NCBI GenBank assembly: GCA_011317545.1
Contig: WUJK01000013.1
Location: forward strand, 868,001 to 932,000
Source: Coniella vitis
Lineage: Eukaryota; Ascomycota; Sordariomycetes; Diaporthales; Schizoparmaceae
Direction of reading: 5' to 3'
Length of the DNA stretch: 64,000 bases
The first letter of the stretch is position 1. Each line of letters begins with the position of its first letter. Below the pieces are notes generated by a model. The model ran no database searches, was not told where the DNA came from, and was given only the letters and a program-made list of their open reading frames with translations. The translations under genes were made by a program, and so were the position numbers. Below are positions 32,763 to 45,582 of this stretch, piece by piece.

Positions 32763-33685
32763 AGTCGATCCTGAGCGGTGATTGGCTGCAGGGATACAAA
32801 GGTCAGGGGAAAAGAAAAACAGCATCGGGAAGGAAGGAAGAAAGAAGCAGCGGGAGGAAAGAAGTTAACTTTCTTTTTTCCTTGTCTCCTTTTTCAGGAA
32901 GGAGGGCCAGCGTGACCCGCGCCGATATATCATGTCTTTTCACCAGTATCGACGATGGTTAAGAACACCACTGGTTTGCATGATGCTGCATTTATTGCAC
33001 AACAAAGCTGATTGTGAATGATCTTGGCCAAAAAGCCAGCAATACATCATTGATAACACACTGGAAAAAGGACTTACTGGAGAAAATAAGAGCTCAGTCT
33101 GAAAATGTCTCCAGGCCAGCAAGAGTCCAGCTTGTGGCAGGGTATCAACTGATTATTGTGCGTGCAATTAACGGCGGTCAAGATCAAAGAGCACGGAACT
33201 CAGTAAATCCAGATCGTCACCAAGCCCTGATCTTTCACGTTCGCAATGCAGAGAGCAGGATAGGGTCGAAGCGGCGCCCAAACTCTGATAGGGTTTGCCG
33301 CGTTTTCGACACTGACCAGAAAGCTTCTCTTCGGTCTCCTGCCACCAAATTCCAGTCGCACGGACGGCCCACTTTTTGACGATTTCCTCGCCCCTTCCGG
33401 AGATCAGATGGTCTGGCGAAGAGGATGTTCGCGATGCCCTCAGTGCAGTGGCTGTTCCAGAGTAGGAAATTGAGACCTGACAAGCGTACAAACAGTCGTG
33501 AGCACAGAAACAAGTCGTACAAGCCTTTCACGTTTACGTCTTTCGCGATACTTGGCAATTTGGCAAGGCCGCTCGCTTATGCTGACGAGCCTGGGCTTAT
33601 CCGTCGCTCAATGAGAGGCTGGCTGCAGGGAAATCGTAGGAGAAAATGCCTTGACAAACACAAGTGTGATTCCGAATGCAGCGAT

Positions 33686-33703
33686 TGTGTGTGTGTGTGT
33701 GTG
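33686..33703. repeat. (TG)9 dinucleotide repeat
   Basis: Perfect TG repeat of nine units followed by CGCACGC. Confidence 0.9.
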
Positions 33704-33830
33704 CGCACGCTGATGAGAAAAAGAACGGATGCACAGATTGAGTTGATGCGAATGAGAAATACTCCTCGCCCGTTGGTTAAAACAGATTTGAATGGCGAGG
33801 ATCGTGTTGCTGTGTGGCTGGTGGCGGAAG

Positions 33831-33892
33831 GGTGGAAGGAAAAAAAAAAAAACCGAAGAGAAAGGAAAAGGAAAGAAAAAAAAAAAACAGAT
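33831..33892. repeat. Polypurine tract with A14 and A12 runs
   Basis: Nearly pure A/G for about 60 nt on the plus strand. Confidence 0.7.
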
Positions 33893-36487
33893 GCTGAAAT
33901 GAAAACAGAAGAAAAGGTGCACAATAGTAGGCAAAGGAAAATCCGAATAAGAAAAAATGGAATCAGATTCAGATTATTACCCCAGAGAAAAAACAAACAT
34001 AAAAAAACAAAAACCTTAGCGGATGTCAAGATTGGGTAGTTCGGAGAAATAATTGGGGAGGGCTCGGAAGAGAAAATTGTTTATTATCTCATCAACCGTT
34101 TTCTGGGAACACTCCGCTCCGTTTGCAAGGAGGCTGGGCCTGCTATCGCTGACAGTCAACCCCCTCCCCCCCTTGTTTTATTTTTTGCCTTGTTATTTTA
34201 TACGTTCAACTTGTTTCGTACTGAAACGCAAAAGCCAAACTTTTGTAAACGCTCCGTTGAGAGTTCCTGTCAACAATAGCTTTCGGCAACAATCACACGT
34301 TCATTAATTACTTTCTGTTCTGCAGTTTTCTGTTTTGGGATGGTTTAGATCCGAATCCATGGCATTTCTTTGGAGACATATATCTTGAAAAGAAGGCAAT
34401 GATAGCATGTCCGGGCAGATTGTCAGAGTCGCCTGAATTTTCGGATGTCATCTCTTGGAGCAATGGAGACTCCATGAATCTCGAGCTTTTACCCTACAAT
34501 TAGACTGCTGATCCCAGTCATGCTTCCATATAGTGTGAGATTTAATGCCTGGGTTGGTTTCGATGATGTTTTCACAGCACAGAGTGATGTGGCCTTCTAC
34601 GCAAACGAAACTCACGATGAAATCGAGCCCATGGCTTGAATTATTGGACAAGATAATGCTCTTCCTCTGCCATAATCTGAGGGCTATTAGTGCGAGAATT
34701 GAGCATAAAGAAATACGCAATCGCGCATAGTTTCTTGCAAATGATTTTAGTCTGCGTATGAGGGCACTTCATTTAGTTAGCATCGGCCATCAACGTTATA
34801 TATTGTATATAATTTGAGTAAGTGCTTCGGGAACCGGAGTTTGACCATCAACAACACGAGTACCGAGATGGTTCCAAGGAGATCTGAGCAAGAAACGGAT
34901 GAAGAAACCTTTCGTCTGAAAGACCTAGGCCCAGCGGCTCATATTTGACGGCATTCGAGAGATGCAGAAAGGGCTTAATGAAAACTGATAGAATAATCAT
35001 CAGAAGTGAGCGAGTGCTAAACACAGTCGACCGGAGGGAAGTATCAAATGGCCAATGGACGTGACTCAGCCAAGATTCATGTGGCTTCCTGCCCATATCT
35101 CGATCTGCTCATCCTGTATCGCCTGTAGCTCCGTTAAAGGTAAATGGAGTAGAAATTTTTGTGTTTATTTTGAAAATTGCTCGTTACTGATATCGAGATC
35201 GAGCATCCGTGGAATACCCATTAAACTGATTGACTCCTGCGGGCTTGCACTCCCAACGTCGTCGGTGTTGAAGAGGACGCGGTTTCCTGATAATATCTTC
35301 GGTAACCACGTGCTATAACCCAGTAAACAAATGCATATGTTTCATAAAACTTTGGGATCCTTTGTCATCTACCAGTAGTTATAATCAGACGAGTCCTTCT
35401 TGAGTATTTATGAATGGTAAACCCCGCAGTGCTTCAGGTTCGGGAGCAAGAGCCTTTGTCTACGACAATTGGCTGATTTCGGTCTAACTTTTAGGGCTAT
35501 GAGATCTCGCCCTATCAATGCTACCGAAACTGAGCCCTGACTAGATCCTCTCGACGGTAATTGGAGGACTGGATGGTATCTGAATAGTGAAGGCTGACCG
35601 GATTCCTGCTGTCGCAGCGTGTTATATACTATTGATCCAACGCCACCAGAGAAACCCTGATGCCTTTTAGGTCTTGAGCCGAAGTCTTACCATTACTTAA
35701 GTACAGTTTGCGAAATCAAGGGTTCCATGACAAATACATCCCATAGTGTACACGTTGCCCTGGTCAACAAGACCAACTTGAGTGTTGGGTGTGCGTGTTT
35801 CGAGTGAGGATTAAGTGAGGTGGCATGTATTGATGGTTTCTCCAAACTGGGTATCCCACGACTGCGCGACTGTTGAATGCTGGGAACTCGTTTGCAGAGG
35901 TCATTGGACAACATTATTTGCTTGCTTGAACCTAGGTTTTCAGGGTTTTCGATTACTGTATTGAAATACCGAAAGTCTGAATAGAGGACAAGGGCAATGG
36001 CATATAAGATGAGTGCAATAGTATTAACCCCGAAATTGTTAAGAAGCGGAGGCTTGCACGCAAGATTTTCTCATATTTCTTTTGTGAAAGAAATGAAGCA
36101 TGATCCACCCCCGGCTTATAGGATAGGCACGAGATGTCTCATCCGTGCGAAGAGAGCGTGATCCTTATGTGTGTTGTTCAATATACAAGGTCACTTGAAT
36201 TGGTAAACTACCTGGATATAAATGTACATAGGTAGAACATATGTAGAGCATGAATATCTATGGACCAAGCCTAAAACAAAGTCCAAAATAATCAAAGAGA
36301 CAGTTTTGATGAATCAAAGGATAGGGGTATATGTAAACTGTTTTGAACGAAAGATTTTGAATCAAAAAGAGAAAATGGAGAAGACCCAAATGTAAAGAGT
36401 GCTTAGGCTTCTTTGACTCAATGAATGGACACAACAGAGAACTGCTGGCCGTCAAGTACCCTCATGATGAGGATGTTGATGCCAAGT

Positions 36488-37418
36488 TTATGACTCGTAA
36501 ACAGCCACATAACTGACTTCCATCATGGCTCCATATCCGTCAACTGTTGCTGAGTTTGGGTCACCGGGCTGTGCAAAGAGAGTCAGTATATACGCAATAA
36601 ACCTGGCGAGGTCAAGGGACAAGACTCACCCAGCTACCACCAACAGCCAAGTTCAAGATGACATAGTAAGGCGAGTGTGCCAAGTTGACCCACACATCCT
36701 CGTTAAATTCACTGCCCGTCAGCGTCTGGAAGACTGTGCCGTCCATGGACCACTTGATAGTCTCCGTCTCCCAGTTACCGCTGGTACGGTCCCACTCGAG
36801 CCGCCAAATGTGCGAGCCGTCGTTGGGCACCGCGATGCTGCTCTGTAGGCCCTCGTCGTCATCGTCATCGTTACACTCGTCGCCGCAGTGCGCCGTGCCG
36901 TACCCCGTCATCACGCCGTCAATCATCTCGAGGATATCCAGCTCGCCGCACTCGGGCCAGGTTTCGGCGCCCGTGCGGAAGCTCTCGGGCAGCAGCCAGA
37001 ACGCAGGCCAGTAGCCCTGCTTGGTGGACGCGGCGTTGGTGCCAAAGTCGATCTCGGCCTCGACCCGGGTCTTGACGCCCGACGCCGGGGTCCACGACTT
37101 GACGGATTCAATCCGACCCGACGTCCAGCCGTACTCGGTCGCAGAGTTGGTCCAAGGCACGAGTTGTAGGGTGCTGCCGCCCGAGAGCTGCACGTTCTCG
37201 GTGGACGACGTGTACTCTTCCCACTCGGCGTTGACGCCCAGGTAGCCCGTGCGGATGTTCCAGTTGGATGTGCTGGGCGATGTGCCCGCGGAGCCGGTAA
37301 AGGGAGCCGACCACAGGAGGCTGTAGCCAGAGTAGGTGGGCGCGGTGATAGCGGTGACGGTGCGCAGAGCACCGGTGACGGACAGAGCCGTGAGAATGTT
37401 CTTGGTGGAGAAAGCCAT
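36488..37418 (-). CDS. GH16 endo-1,3(4)-beta-glucanase, secreted
   Basis: Hydrolyses mixed or beta-1,3-linked glucans of cell walls. Two exons: 37418-36630 and 36568-36488, with a 61-nt intron (GTGAGT...CAG), give 289 residues. The N-terminal signal peptide spans about 1-23 (ILTALSVTGALRTVTA). The jelly-roll catalytic domain holds the GH16 signature ELDILE, with nucleophile Glu159, Asp161 and acid/base Glu164. The preceding GYWPAFWLLPES and the following EWDRTSGNWETETIKWSMDG are typical of fungal GH16 endoglucanases. An Asp-rich insertion (CNDDDDDEGLQ, after about residue 180) sits between the active site and the next strands. The short second exon ends in the usual YVAVYES. No GPI signal or carbohydrate-binding module. 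Confidence 0.95.
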
Positions 37419-40148
37419 GGTGGGAAATGCTGCCTGGAAGGAGTGAAAAGATCGTCGTCAAGATGGCTTGAGAAATACACAAAACGGTCTGCACAATGAG
37501 TAGCACAAGACAAGAAGGAGTGTCCTCGAAAGGAATGTCGTATCTGGTTCGCCCACAAAAAGAAAGAACAAAAAAAAAGTGCAAACACAAGATCCTGAAG
37601 AAGGAATGGAAGAAGGCAAAATCGCCTGAGCTGGATGAGCCGTGAAGACCCAGTGATAGTGATGAAGATTTGAGGCTGCTGGCCTGGCACACTTATATAG
37701 TAGGCAGTGCTCAAATTCATGGCTGCCAGGCTTGCGCCCTCGCAAGCTCGTCGCCGGCATCAACTTCCGCCTTGTACACCGAGCAGACAGGCAATGCCAG
37801 GCGCTGTTGGAAGGGGAGGGGTGGGGGCCGACAAGGAAGCCTTCACGTGGAGGCCGGGAATGGTCTGAGTACATGATGCCCCCCAACCATATGCAGGCGT
37901 CATGTTTGAAACATTAGAGCCAGACAGGTCATTGGAGGAATCCTTTAAGGATGCAGGTGCCCAGTTGTGTTCGGGCCTACCACTAGTGGGCACGGCGAGG
38001 AAGGCAAATAGGAGCCTGAATGGGGCACCGTCAATGTGAGCAATATAGGCTCGGGTAGAAATAAAGTGAGGCAGATGCGGGCGTTGGAGGCGAAGGAGAA
38101 GGAGGACGAGGGCACGGTTGGAGTGGCCCCATCCAGGCACAGATGCTCAAGTGGGAAAATACAAGACCAGGCAATGCATAGGATTGGTCCCCCAAAGCCA
38201 CACCAACAGGTGATAATCTGCTGTGCCACTGGGCTGGGCCCTCGAGGAAGCCACGTTCTTTTTCTCCCGCGGACACCAGCACGCCAACATGGTGCCTACA
38301 CAGTCATGGCAGGATAAACTTTTCTGCATAGCATGCGACGCTGAAGCTTTTTCCAAGAATCACTCTGTTGGCTCGCGTGCGCTGGGCTGAGAGGAACCTG
38401 TGCTGGTTGGTCAGCTGAATATGTTGGTCCGAGACTCCAACATGCTCCTTTGCTCCCGGTGATGCCCTATTTCTTCTTTACCTGTTGAACCTGGAAAGAA
38501 ACCAATTGCTCTCGTGGGCTTTGTGGCAACACCTTCCGTACTTCCTGCACATTCAGACTGCGACCGTCTGCCTCTTGGGTCCTCCAGTACATGTTTAGGC
38601 TAACACGTTCGCACCCCTACAGGAGAAGGGCAAAAAGGGGAACCCATGGGCATCCTGGCCGCGTGGTAGGGCCCTTTTCGGTATCGGGCCGGTAGTCGAG
38701 AGTTGTAGCTGCAGCACGCGCCGAGTCCCTCGCCAATGGGAGCGCTATTAGGACACTATCAATAGGCTACACAGCACCCGGTAGACGAGTGCCACCCCAT
38801 GTACCCCAGATCCTATGGGCTAAACCTGGGTCCAGATGTCAAAAAGGCTGGGGCGAGTTGGTGACTGGTCGCCGCTACCGCCTGCTGGAAATTGCGCTCC
38901 CACTGGAGTAGATGACTTGCTCGCTGGGCCACGCTACAACCGGTCTGGAGCGTGGTATACTGCAAGAGGTCTCAGGATTCACCTGACGGGTAAAATCCAT
39001 CACTTCGGCCGTCTGCCGGCACATGAGTCGTTGAGGCACTTGGCTGTGACTGGCGGATATACTCTGGCGACGGCGCTGTGCTGGGCGACCCCCGAGGCCC
39101 ATGATCTGTCATAAACAGCACGCTCGACCCCACTGGAGATGGTTGTCTATTCACCGAAGGCCAGCCGATGACATCCGGTGCTGCATTTGCTCGTTGTGTC
39201 CTGCTTGTTTGGACATGGTGCGACAGGGCTCGCTTTCTCTCCCAGGATCACAAGCGAGACCGGACCGTTAAAGAGGACGTAAGCCGGAAAAGGACAGAAG
39301 ACATGTGCTCTTCGCTTACACACAAGAGGCCCGAGGATGAAAATGGCACCTGATGAATCCCAGCAGTCGATGGCGAGTGGGGTCCCTGAAGGATGGATGC
39401 CTTTTACCCGGGGGAAGATGGATAGTGGTGGGTTCAGAGAAGGCGCTTGTGCTCGTCGGGACGAACCGACACGAGCACCATGTCAAGATCTTGGCTCGTG
39501 GCATTGCGCGTCGATCTTACGCTGTGCCGATGTACAGGAAGGATTATCTAGTGGCCCAGCCAACTGGGGCCAGCCATCTCACGCAGTCGCAAGCACGAAC
39601 CAACGCGCTGTTGTGCGTCGAATGAATTTTATATAGACTACTCATCTGTTATACGACCCACATGGATGTTGGAAGGAATCTATTTACGGCGAGAAGACTC
39701 TGCATATGGCATTACCATGAGTGTAGGTTATCCAACTTTTATTATAGAATCTTGCTGGGAGCGATGCAAGATCTCTCTGTTGGCGCGCAAGCACAAATTG
39801 GGTCCAACAGTTCATGATCAATCCTTCGCTCGCAAAGTCGCATCCTTCGAGCAGGACTCGCCATTCCTGTCGATTCGACAGGCAGTCAGCCACAGTGCCA
39901 CCAACATCTGCCCCGAGATGGACGCTTATCTGCACACCCGTGGATACTCCCGAGTGCAAGCAAGCGGAGAACAATCCGAACGATCACCCGTTGCCTCGGT
40001 ACTCTTCCTAAGGCTCCAACTTTGATTGCGGCTTCTATTGCTTTTCCACATCTATTACACTCGCTTCGCAGTACTCCGCCGCCCCAAAACTCCCACTGGA
40101 TAGTAGCCCCATCTTCACAAGGCACCACCTTTCCAACATTAGAACATA
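37419..40148. other. 2.7 kb intergenic region, glucanase promoter
   Basis: A TATATAAG element at 37692-37699 (minus) precedes the glucanase. The remaining frames (for example 38836-39114 and 39353-39625, plus) are contradicted by overlapping frames on both strands and have no motif. Confidence 0.35.
37692..37699 (-). promoter_or_regulatory. TATA box (TATATAAG) upstream of GH16 gene
   Basis: On the minus strand, about 275 nt upstream of the glucanase ATG, leaving room for a long 5' UTR. Confidence 0.4.
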
Positions 40149-41790
40149 CTAATACAACCGCCCTGGATGCGATTGCCCGTAAGGGACACCCCCATCGCGT
40201 TGATCCACCCGTCCATACGCGGTGCTGTTATCTCTTCGATGCTCATATCGACGGGAATGCTGGCCTGTGCTCCTCTGACCCTGACGGCTCGTTTCCTGCG
40301 AATCGCCCAACTCGTGACTTTCCGAGCTTGTCACCGTGTCGAACGCGCTGCCGTCATGCATACTCGCCTTTCTCCCACTGCTTCTTCCGCCTCCCCTGCG
40401 GCGGCCCATTTTGAACGCAAACACAATGGCACCGAGGAACTCTCCGGGGTTCAGCATACCGAGGAACGCTCGGATCCCGAGAGGACCCCCTTGGTAGTGC
40501 AGGTAGTCTACCTCGCCTCGGCGCCCGGCTTCTACGTTGCGGCGGCGGCTGTGGTCAATCATGTATGGGCCGACGTCGTAAGCGTAGTGGAAGAAGATGG
40601 AAAAGGGCACCATGATGAGGCAGTTGACAACGGCTGGGATGCCAGCCACCGCGTCCGCTTCGCTCATTGTGCTGCTCGGTGCCAGAGGCGAGGGGTTGAT
40701 ATCGTTTAGAACCCAGAAAACAATCTAGACAGAGGCACGTGAGTATTCTGTACGGATTTGTGCTGTTTGCGCTAGCAGCAACTTACATTCATCAAAAAGT
40801 TGAGTCCAACCATGAGCTTGAAGGCAAACAATTTGGAAAGCGGCTTGTGGCCCGCCAACTCAGCCTTGAGGATCTTGTAGAACCGCAAACACGACATGAC
40901 AGCCGTAAGCAGAGACAAGATGTGAAACAGGTTCAACTAGCGTGCACAACGAAATAGTTTATACTGTTAGCCTCGGCGCTGAATAAGAATGCATCCTAAC
41001 AGCAGCAGCGCCTCCTCGCCAGCCACGGGCTGGAGGAGCAAAAGCAAAGAGAGACCTCCAAGACTCACCCACAGGTGCGCAAAGTACGGTTTGTTGGTGT
41101 TGGCGCAATATTTGTTCAACTTTGGCGAATTCGTCACATCGGTCCCAATCGACACGATAAGCTGCACAATAGGGTACTGAAACACGGCCAACCATTTGCG
41201 CCTGTACCACCGCAGCCCGTCCTTGGGGGCTTTCCCGGACCGCTTGGCTGGTATTTGCAGGCCGCTGAAGAAGAAGTCGCGCTGGTTGTCGTGGGGGCTG
41301 ATGAACTCGAGCAAGAGCAAAAAGAAGTTGCCGAGCGCAAAGGCCTGCATCATGTCTGCCCAGACAACGATGTAAAAGTAGGCTGCGGGCACAATCTGCC
41401 CAACGAGGTTGATGAGCGCGTTGACGGGGATCAAGAGGCAGATGCGCATGATTTTGAGCTGTTCATTGGGCTTTGACAGGTGCGTCGCGTGGCGGAACAT
41501 GAGGATGAGGATGGACAGGGTCGAAAAGGCCGCCGCGCAGCCGGCAATGATTGTGCCAACTTGGTGGAATGTGAGGTTTCCGGCGATGGGGTCCGTCGGG
41601 GCTATTCGGCAAAACAAAGAGGCGTCAGCATCCGCGCGCAAAGTCGGGAAAGGTCAAGTCAGGAATCAAGCCTACTCTCTACAAGTGGATTCGATAAATC
41701 ACATGTGTGGTTCGTTGTTGAACTTGACGAGCTGCCGCTGCTTTTGTGGCTGAAGAGCCCGCGAAGCAAGATGTGCGACGTCGAAGCCAT
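40149..41790 (-). CDS. TMEM184/DUF300 (organic solute transporter alpha-like) membrane protein
   Basis: Four exons: 41790-41676, 41601-41069, 40936-40787 and 40724-40149, with introns of 74, 132 and 62 nt, give 457 residues in continuous frame. Seven hydrophobic helices are spread through the first 300 residues, starting at VGTIIAGCAAAFSTLSILIL. Family marks include MRICLLIPVNALINLVGQIV, a mid-protein loop AKRSGKAPKDGLRWYRRKW before the FQYPIVQLIVSIGTD helix, and the later NLFHILSLLTAVMSCLRFYK. The cytoplasmic tail (about 330-457) is long and polar with many Ser, Gly, Arg and Gln, unlike the conserved core. The family includes vertebrate Ost-alpha and fungal vacuolar or endosomal proteins; the transported solute is not deducible here. 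Confidence 0.9.
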
Positions 41791-44654
41791 GGCTGAGCCA
41801 CGGCACTTTCGCCTCGCTAGAATCACTTTTGCTGATGAGTCTCTCTGTTTGGACAGTTCGATCTAGACTTCAGCCAGATCTTACACGCCAAATGGGGCAC
41901 AGCACCCAAATAAGGCTGTTCACGCGCCTCAAGCCCTGGTTTTTGGTGGAATTGCTCTGTGCTCTGATCTCGACTTGTGCGACAAGAACTCGGAAGGATT
42001 CGTGACCGAGTATCCGATGTGATCACAGAGGCGTTCACAACCTGTAAGACTCCAAAGATGTCTGAATTAGATGGTTATCGAAACGGCCGGCTGGTGGACA
42101 GGGAAGTATTTGATGATGAGGAGGTCAAAGTCCAGGATCAGTGAAACTTCAATTTTAGAAAATATTCTGTGAGGGAAAGAAATTCAAGAAAGACGAGAGC
42201 AAGAAAGAAGAGCATCTAGGAAGGGAACACCTGCGTGCATATAAGGCGCCTTCCGCCGATATGCAGCACCGGGGAATGTCTTCTACGCCGACGGGCGGTG
42301 CACTCCTCACGGCGCCAAACTTGGCTTCTCTGGGAGGATCGCACTCGGTAGTAGAGGTACCATAGTGCACATGTGGTTTACGCAGGTTTAAGTCTGCTGC
42401 AGGGGCAATACCCTCACTCACCCACAGACTGTCACAAGATTGTTTCCTTTGGACACTGTCTTGTGCTGTACGTGGACCCCAATCTGCACCATCGTCTTCC
42501 TCGGGTTCTTGACGTCGCAGCCGTTTACAGCAACAACGTCACAGCCTCTCGCTTAAAAGCCACTGGCATGCGGTGAAAGTAGATAAAGTCGCGTACCATC
42601 GTCATTGTCACCGGTCTATTGGGTTGAGCCCTTCCACAGCTGGGTTCTGACGCCGCACAAATGCTAGGCAGCACATGAGAAGACCTCTGCAAGAGAGCCC
42701 CGGCCCCCTTCTTGATTCTTGATTGGCGCCTCTAATAACCACCTGCCCCATACGTCGGACCTTGGGCAGCAGAAATGCCGACCTGCGGCGAGAGGGTGAC
42801 GTTTCATGCAGGAGGGTGAACCGAGATCATGGCAAGTACAAGTACATAGTACCTGGGTCGTTTTCTTGTTTCTTTCTTACTGTTCGTATGTTCCATTGTA
42901 TCTGCCCAGAGCAGTGATTCAGCGGCTATCAAGTCCTCATATAAGGGCGGATGTTTTCGATGTCTCCCAAAGCCTACACAGTGAACAGCAGGTTGCTGAA
43001 GGAGTCGAGGATGCTTTCATTGACGAGCGATTCTCACATACTATGTATACATGGTCTACGCCCCTCTTTTCCACGTTGCATACGTGACATGCACCTTGAT
43101 GATAGGAACCCGAACGCGATATCAGTACTATGCAACTGTTTGTTTCGTATGCAGTTTGTCTGCATTCCTGGATCTGTTGTCGAACTGATTATCCAAGCGC
43201 CCTTGAAACCCCAGGCGGCTATTCTTGAGATAACCAATGAACAATTTGCAAGACTTGAAGTGAATCATTATTATGGTTCTACTAAACGCCGTACTACTAT
43301 GTACAGTCAGTCGTCTGGGGACAGACCGGTCGCGGCAGAAGACCCTGCAGATCATCGGCACCCGGGGGTTTACACGGTGCTTAAATGGTCCGTCGTCCAG
43401 GCACTGCCTCACTAGAATCCTGCCACATATTGGATGAGCCTGCTTGGGCGACTTTACGGTTTGGTCTGTAAGCAGCATTATTTATCTGCGCTACATGGGA
43501 ATATGTCTGGACCAAGAGGGCACTATAGATTCTACTTATGGTGATTTACTTGCCCTTCTTCGAAGAATGACCCGGGACGTTGACATGCCAGCTATACCAG
43601 AGGGTTATTATACTGACGTGGATGCTGTTCGCACTTGGAGTGTGCGGCTTCCACGAGTCCAAGTGCCCGGTAAGTAGAGAGCTTGCTTATACTTTGAACT
43701 TCCGTAGATGGTGTAGAGTGCAAGTACTTTTGAAATATACACTTGGTCCACTACCCGACCATGAGAAGTGGTTGCAGGTCTTGTACAAGTATACTAGCGA
43801 AGCGCACGAGCCATCCGTAACCTGCACGTAGCCCTATTTTGCATAATCTGGAAGCTATTCCAGGTTCCACAGTGTGAGATAAAAGGCCGGGAGATGCTGC
43901 CATGACTTCTAAATGAGGGTACTATTGACAGAATTTCCATATGTATTTAATTGGTTCAAATTTTGTGTTGTTCAAGTCTTACGAGTATCGCTACATCTAA
44001 GGCAACGATTTACTCGTCACTGCACATATCCAGCCTTCGACCATGCTGTGGTGAAGGATTGAGACCACTTAAACAACAGCGAATAGAGCGAAGAATACGA
44101 CAGCCAGTATTTGTGATACGGACAAGGCTGTAAGAAATGTATAAGCATCCTGATAATGGCTGATATGTCCATGCTTATCCATTGGACAAGCTATATATGT
44201 GCAGTCTAACACATTGAGAAGAGAAGAGGTCTTTTGACAAAATTGTAATGTTTAGCTTCGGCGGTATAACCGTCAGCAATATTTACCGCTGGAATGTACT
44301 GTCCTCCATTGAGACTAGAGGAATTACAGAAGCCCTCAGCAGCTACGTTACAGTTCATTGTTGTTGCCATCATCAAAAAGGATCTCTTGGCATGTTCCTT
44401 TTGAAATGCGCTTATCGTTCCCTGCTTCCAGCGCCGGAAACGAGAATGATGACTTGGCCGCGTGACGCCACTGACAGCCGCGGGAACTACAGATTCCAGG
44501 CTACAATATATTATTCTCAAGACATCTCCGCAATGTCACCCGAACACCTGTAGGCCCCCGTCATCTCCTCAAGCATAGCTGAGCCATTATTTTCAACCTC
44601 AAACTCACACCATACCGGTCTAACGTAGACTCGACAACGGGTCGAACTCGCAAA
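41791..44654. other. 2.9 kb intergenic, mostly featureless
   Basis: Contains promoters of the flanking divergent genes. A frame at 43444-43677 (+) contains MTRDVDMPAIPEGYYTDVDA, which looks slightly protein-like, but has no splice partner or known motif. No repeats of note. Confidence 0.3.
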
Positions 44655-45582
44655 ATGAGGCTCTCGCATCATCGCTCCTTTGCTGCTATGGCTCTTGCTG
44701 CCACAGTAGCAGCAGCGTCTACTCATCTGAGCTCTGAGAGATCGATGGAAACTACGGTCTCGCGTGGTTTCGATGTTCCCTTTCTCAACGTCCCAGGTTG
44801 CCCTGCAGTAGCAAGCGTCACGTACAGCACAACTGTGCCTTCCACAGACGACACTCCGTTTCCTCGCACAAAAGTGAGCATTTGCTATGATGATAGTTTT
44901 ATTCGCATCAAGTTCACGGCTTTTGAAGAAGAAAGCTTCTACTGTGAGTACATATCTGAAGCTCTGGTTCTGTTGAAAGGGTGGAAAGGGAGAGTGGGAT
45001 GGAAGGGCTCGTGACGTACCCCGCCCTGTCAGCAAAGTGGCTGACACCAAAGGATGGCGGCCAGATAATGCAAGTGTCCCTGCGAATGGTGACATTTACG
45101 ACTACGAAGTGATGGAGACATTTATTGTAAGTGTCGAATTCATGCCCATGTTGAGGAAGGCGGATCGCTGAAAATCCATCCCATGGCAGTACAAGGGCGT
45201 CAACGACCCTCAAACCTACCTGGAATTCGAGGTGGCGCCTAATAACGTCACCTTCTCCGCCTTCATCTACAACCCTTCAAAGGTTCGAGCCGCTGGCGCA
45301 GCCTTTAGCAGGTTCTACATCACAGATCTTGTGGCAGACCAGCTCTCTGCAAACACGACTATAGACAGGGCCGATAAACTGTGGTACTCTGATGTGCAGA
45401 TACCGTTGGGCTATTTCAACGTGGACGAGGGCCAGGCCCAAGGCACGCGCTGGCGAATGAATTTCTTTCGCACCGTCACTTCGTCCGAGACGTTTCCGAA
45501 CCAAACCTATGGTGCCTGGAGTCCTCCTGATGAAGTCAACTTCCACATGACACCGTACTTTGGGCATATTTTATTTGTATGA
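44655..45582 (+). CDS. Secreted CBM9-like carbohydrate-binding protein
   Basis: Three exons: 44655-44943, 45038-45126 and 45190-45582, with introns of 94 nt (GTGAGT...AAG) and 63 nt (GTAAGT...CAG), give 256 residues. The signal peptide is at about 1-22 (SFAAMALAATVAAAS). The rest matches the beta-sandwich of family-9-like binding domains: DIYDYEVMETFI, TYLEFEVAPNNVTF, then YSDVQIPLGYFNVD and WRMNFFRTV, closing with FHMTPYFGHILFV. Such proteins usually act alone or beside a hydrolase in the secretome; no catalytic domain is fused here. Intron 1 could instead use a CAG five bases upstream, but only the chosen acceptor keeps the frame. N-glycosylation sequons (NASV, NVTF, NTTI) support secretion. 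Confidence 0.8.

Larger units (their letters stand above)
31753..36487. other. 4.7 kb gene-poor region with purine tracts
   Basis: Besides the tentative frame at 32246-32578, no gene is supported. It holds purine-rich tracts (32711-32762 and 33831-33892), a TG repeat (33686-33703) and AT-rich unique sequence to 36487. The long plus-strand frame 33425-34039 is only a Lys/Arg reading of the purine tract. Confidence 0.4.

Noticed and set aside
33425..34039. 204-residue plus-strand frame rich in Lys and Arg
   Set aside because: It is a reading of the polypurine tracts and TG repeat, with no domain and no splice sites.
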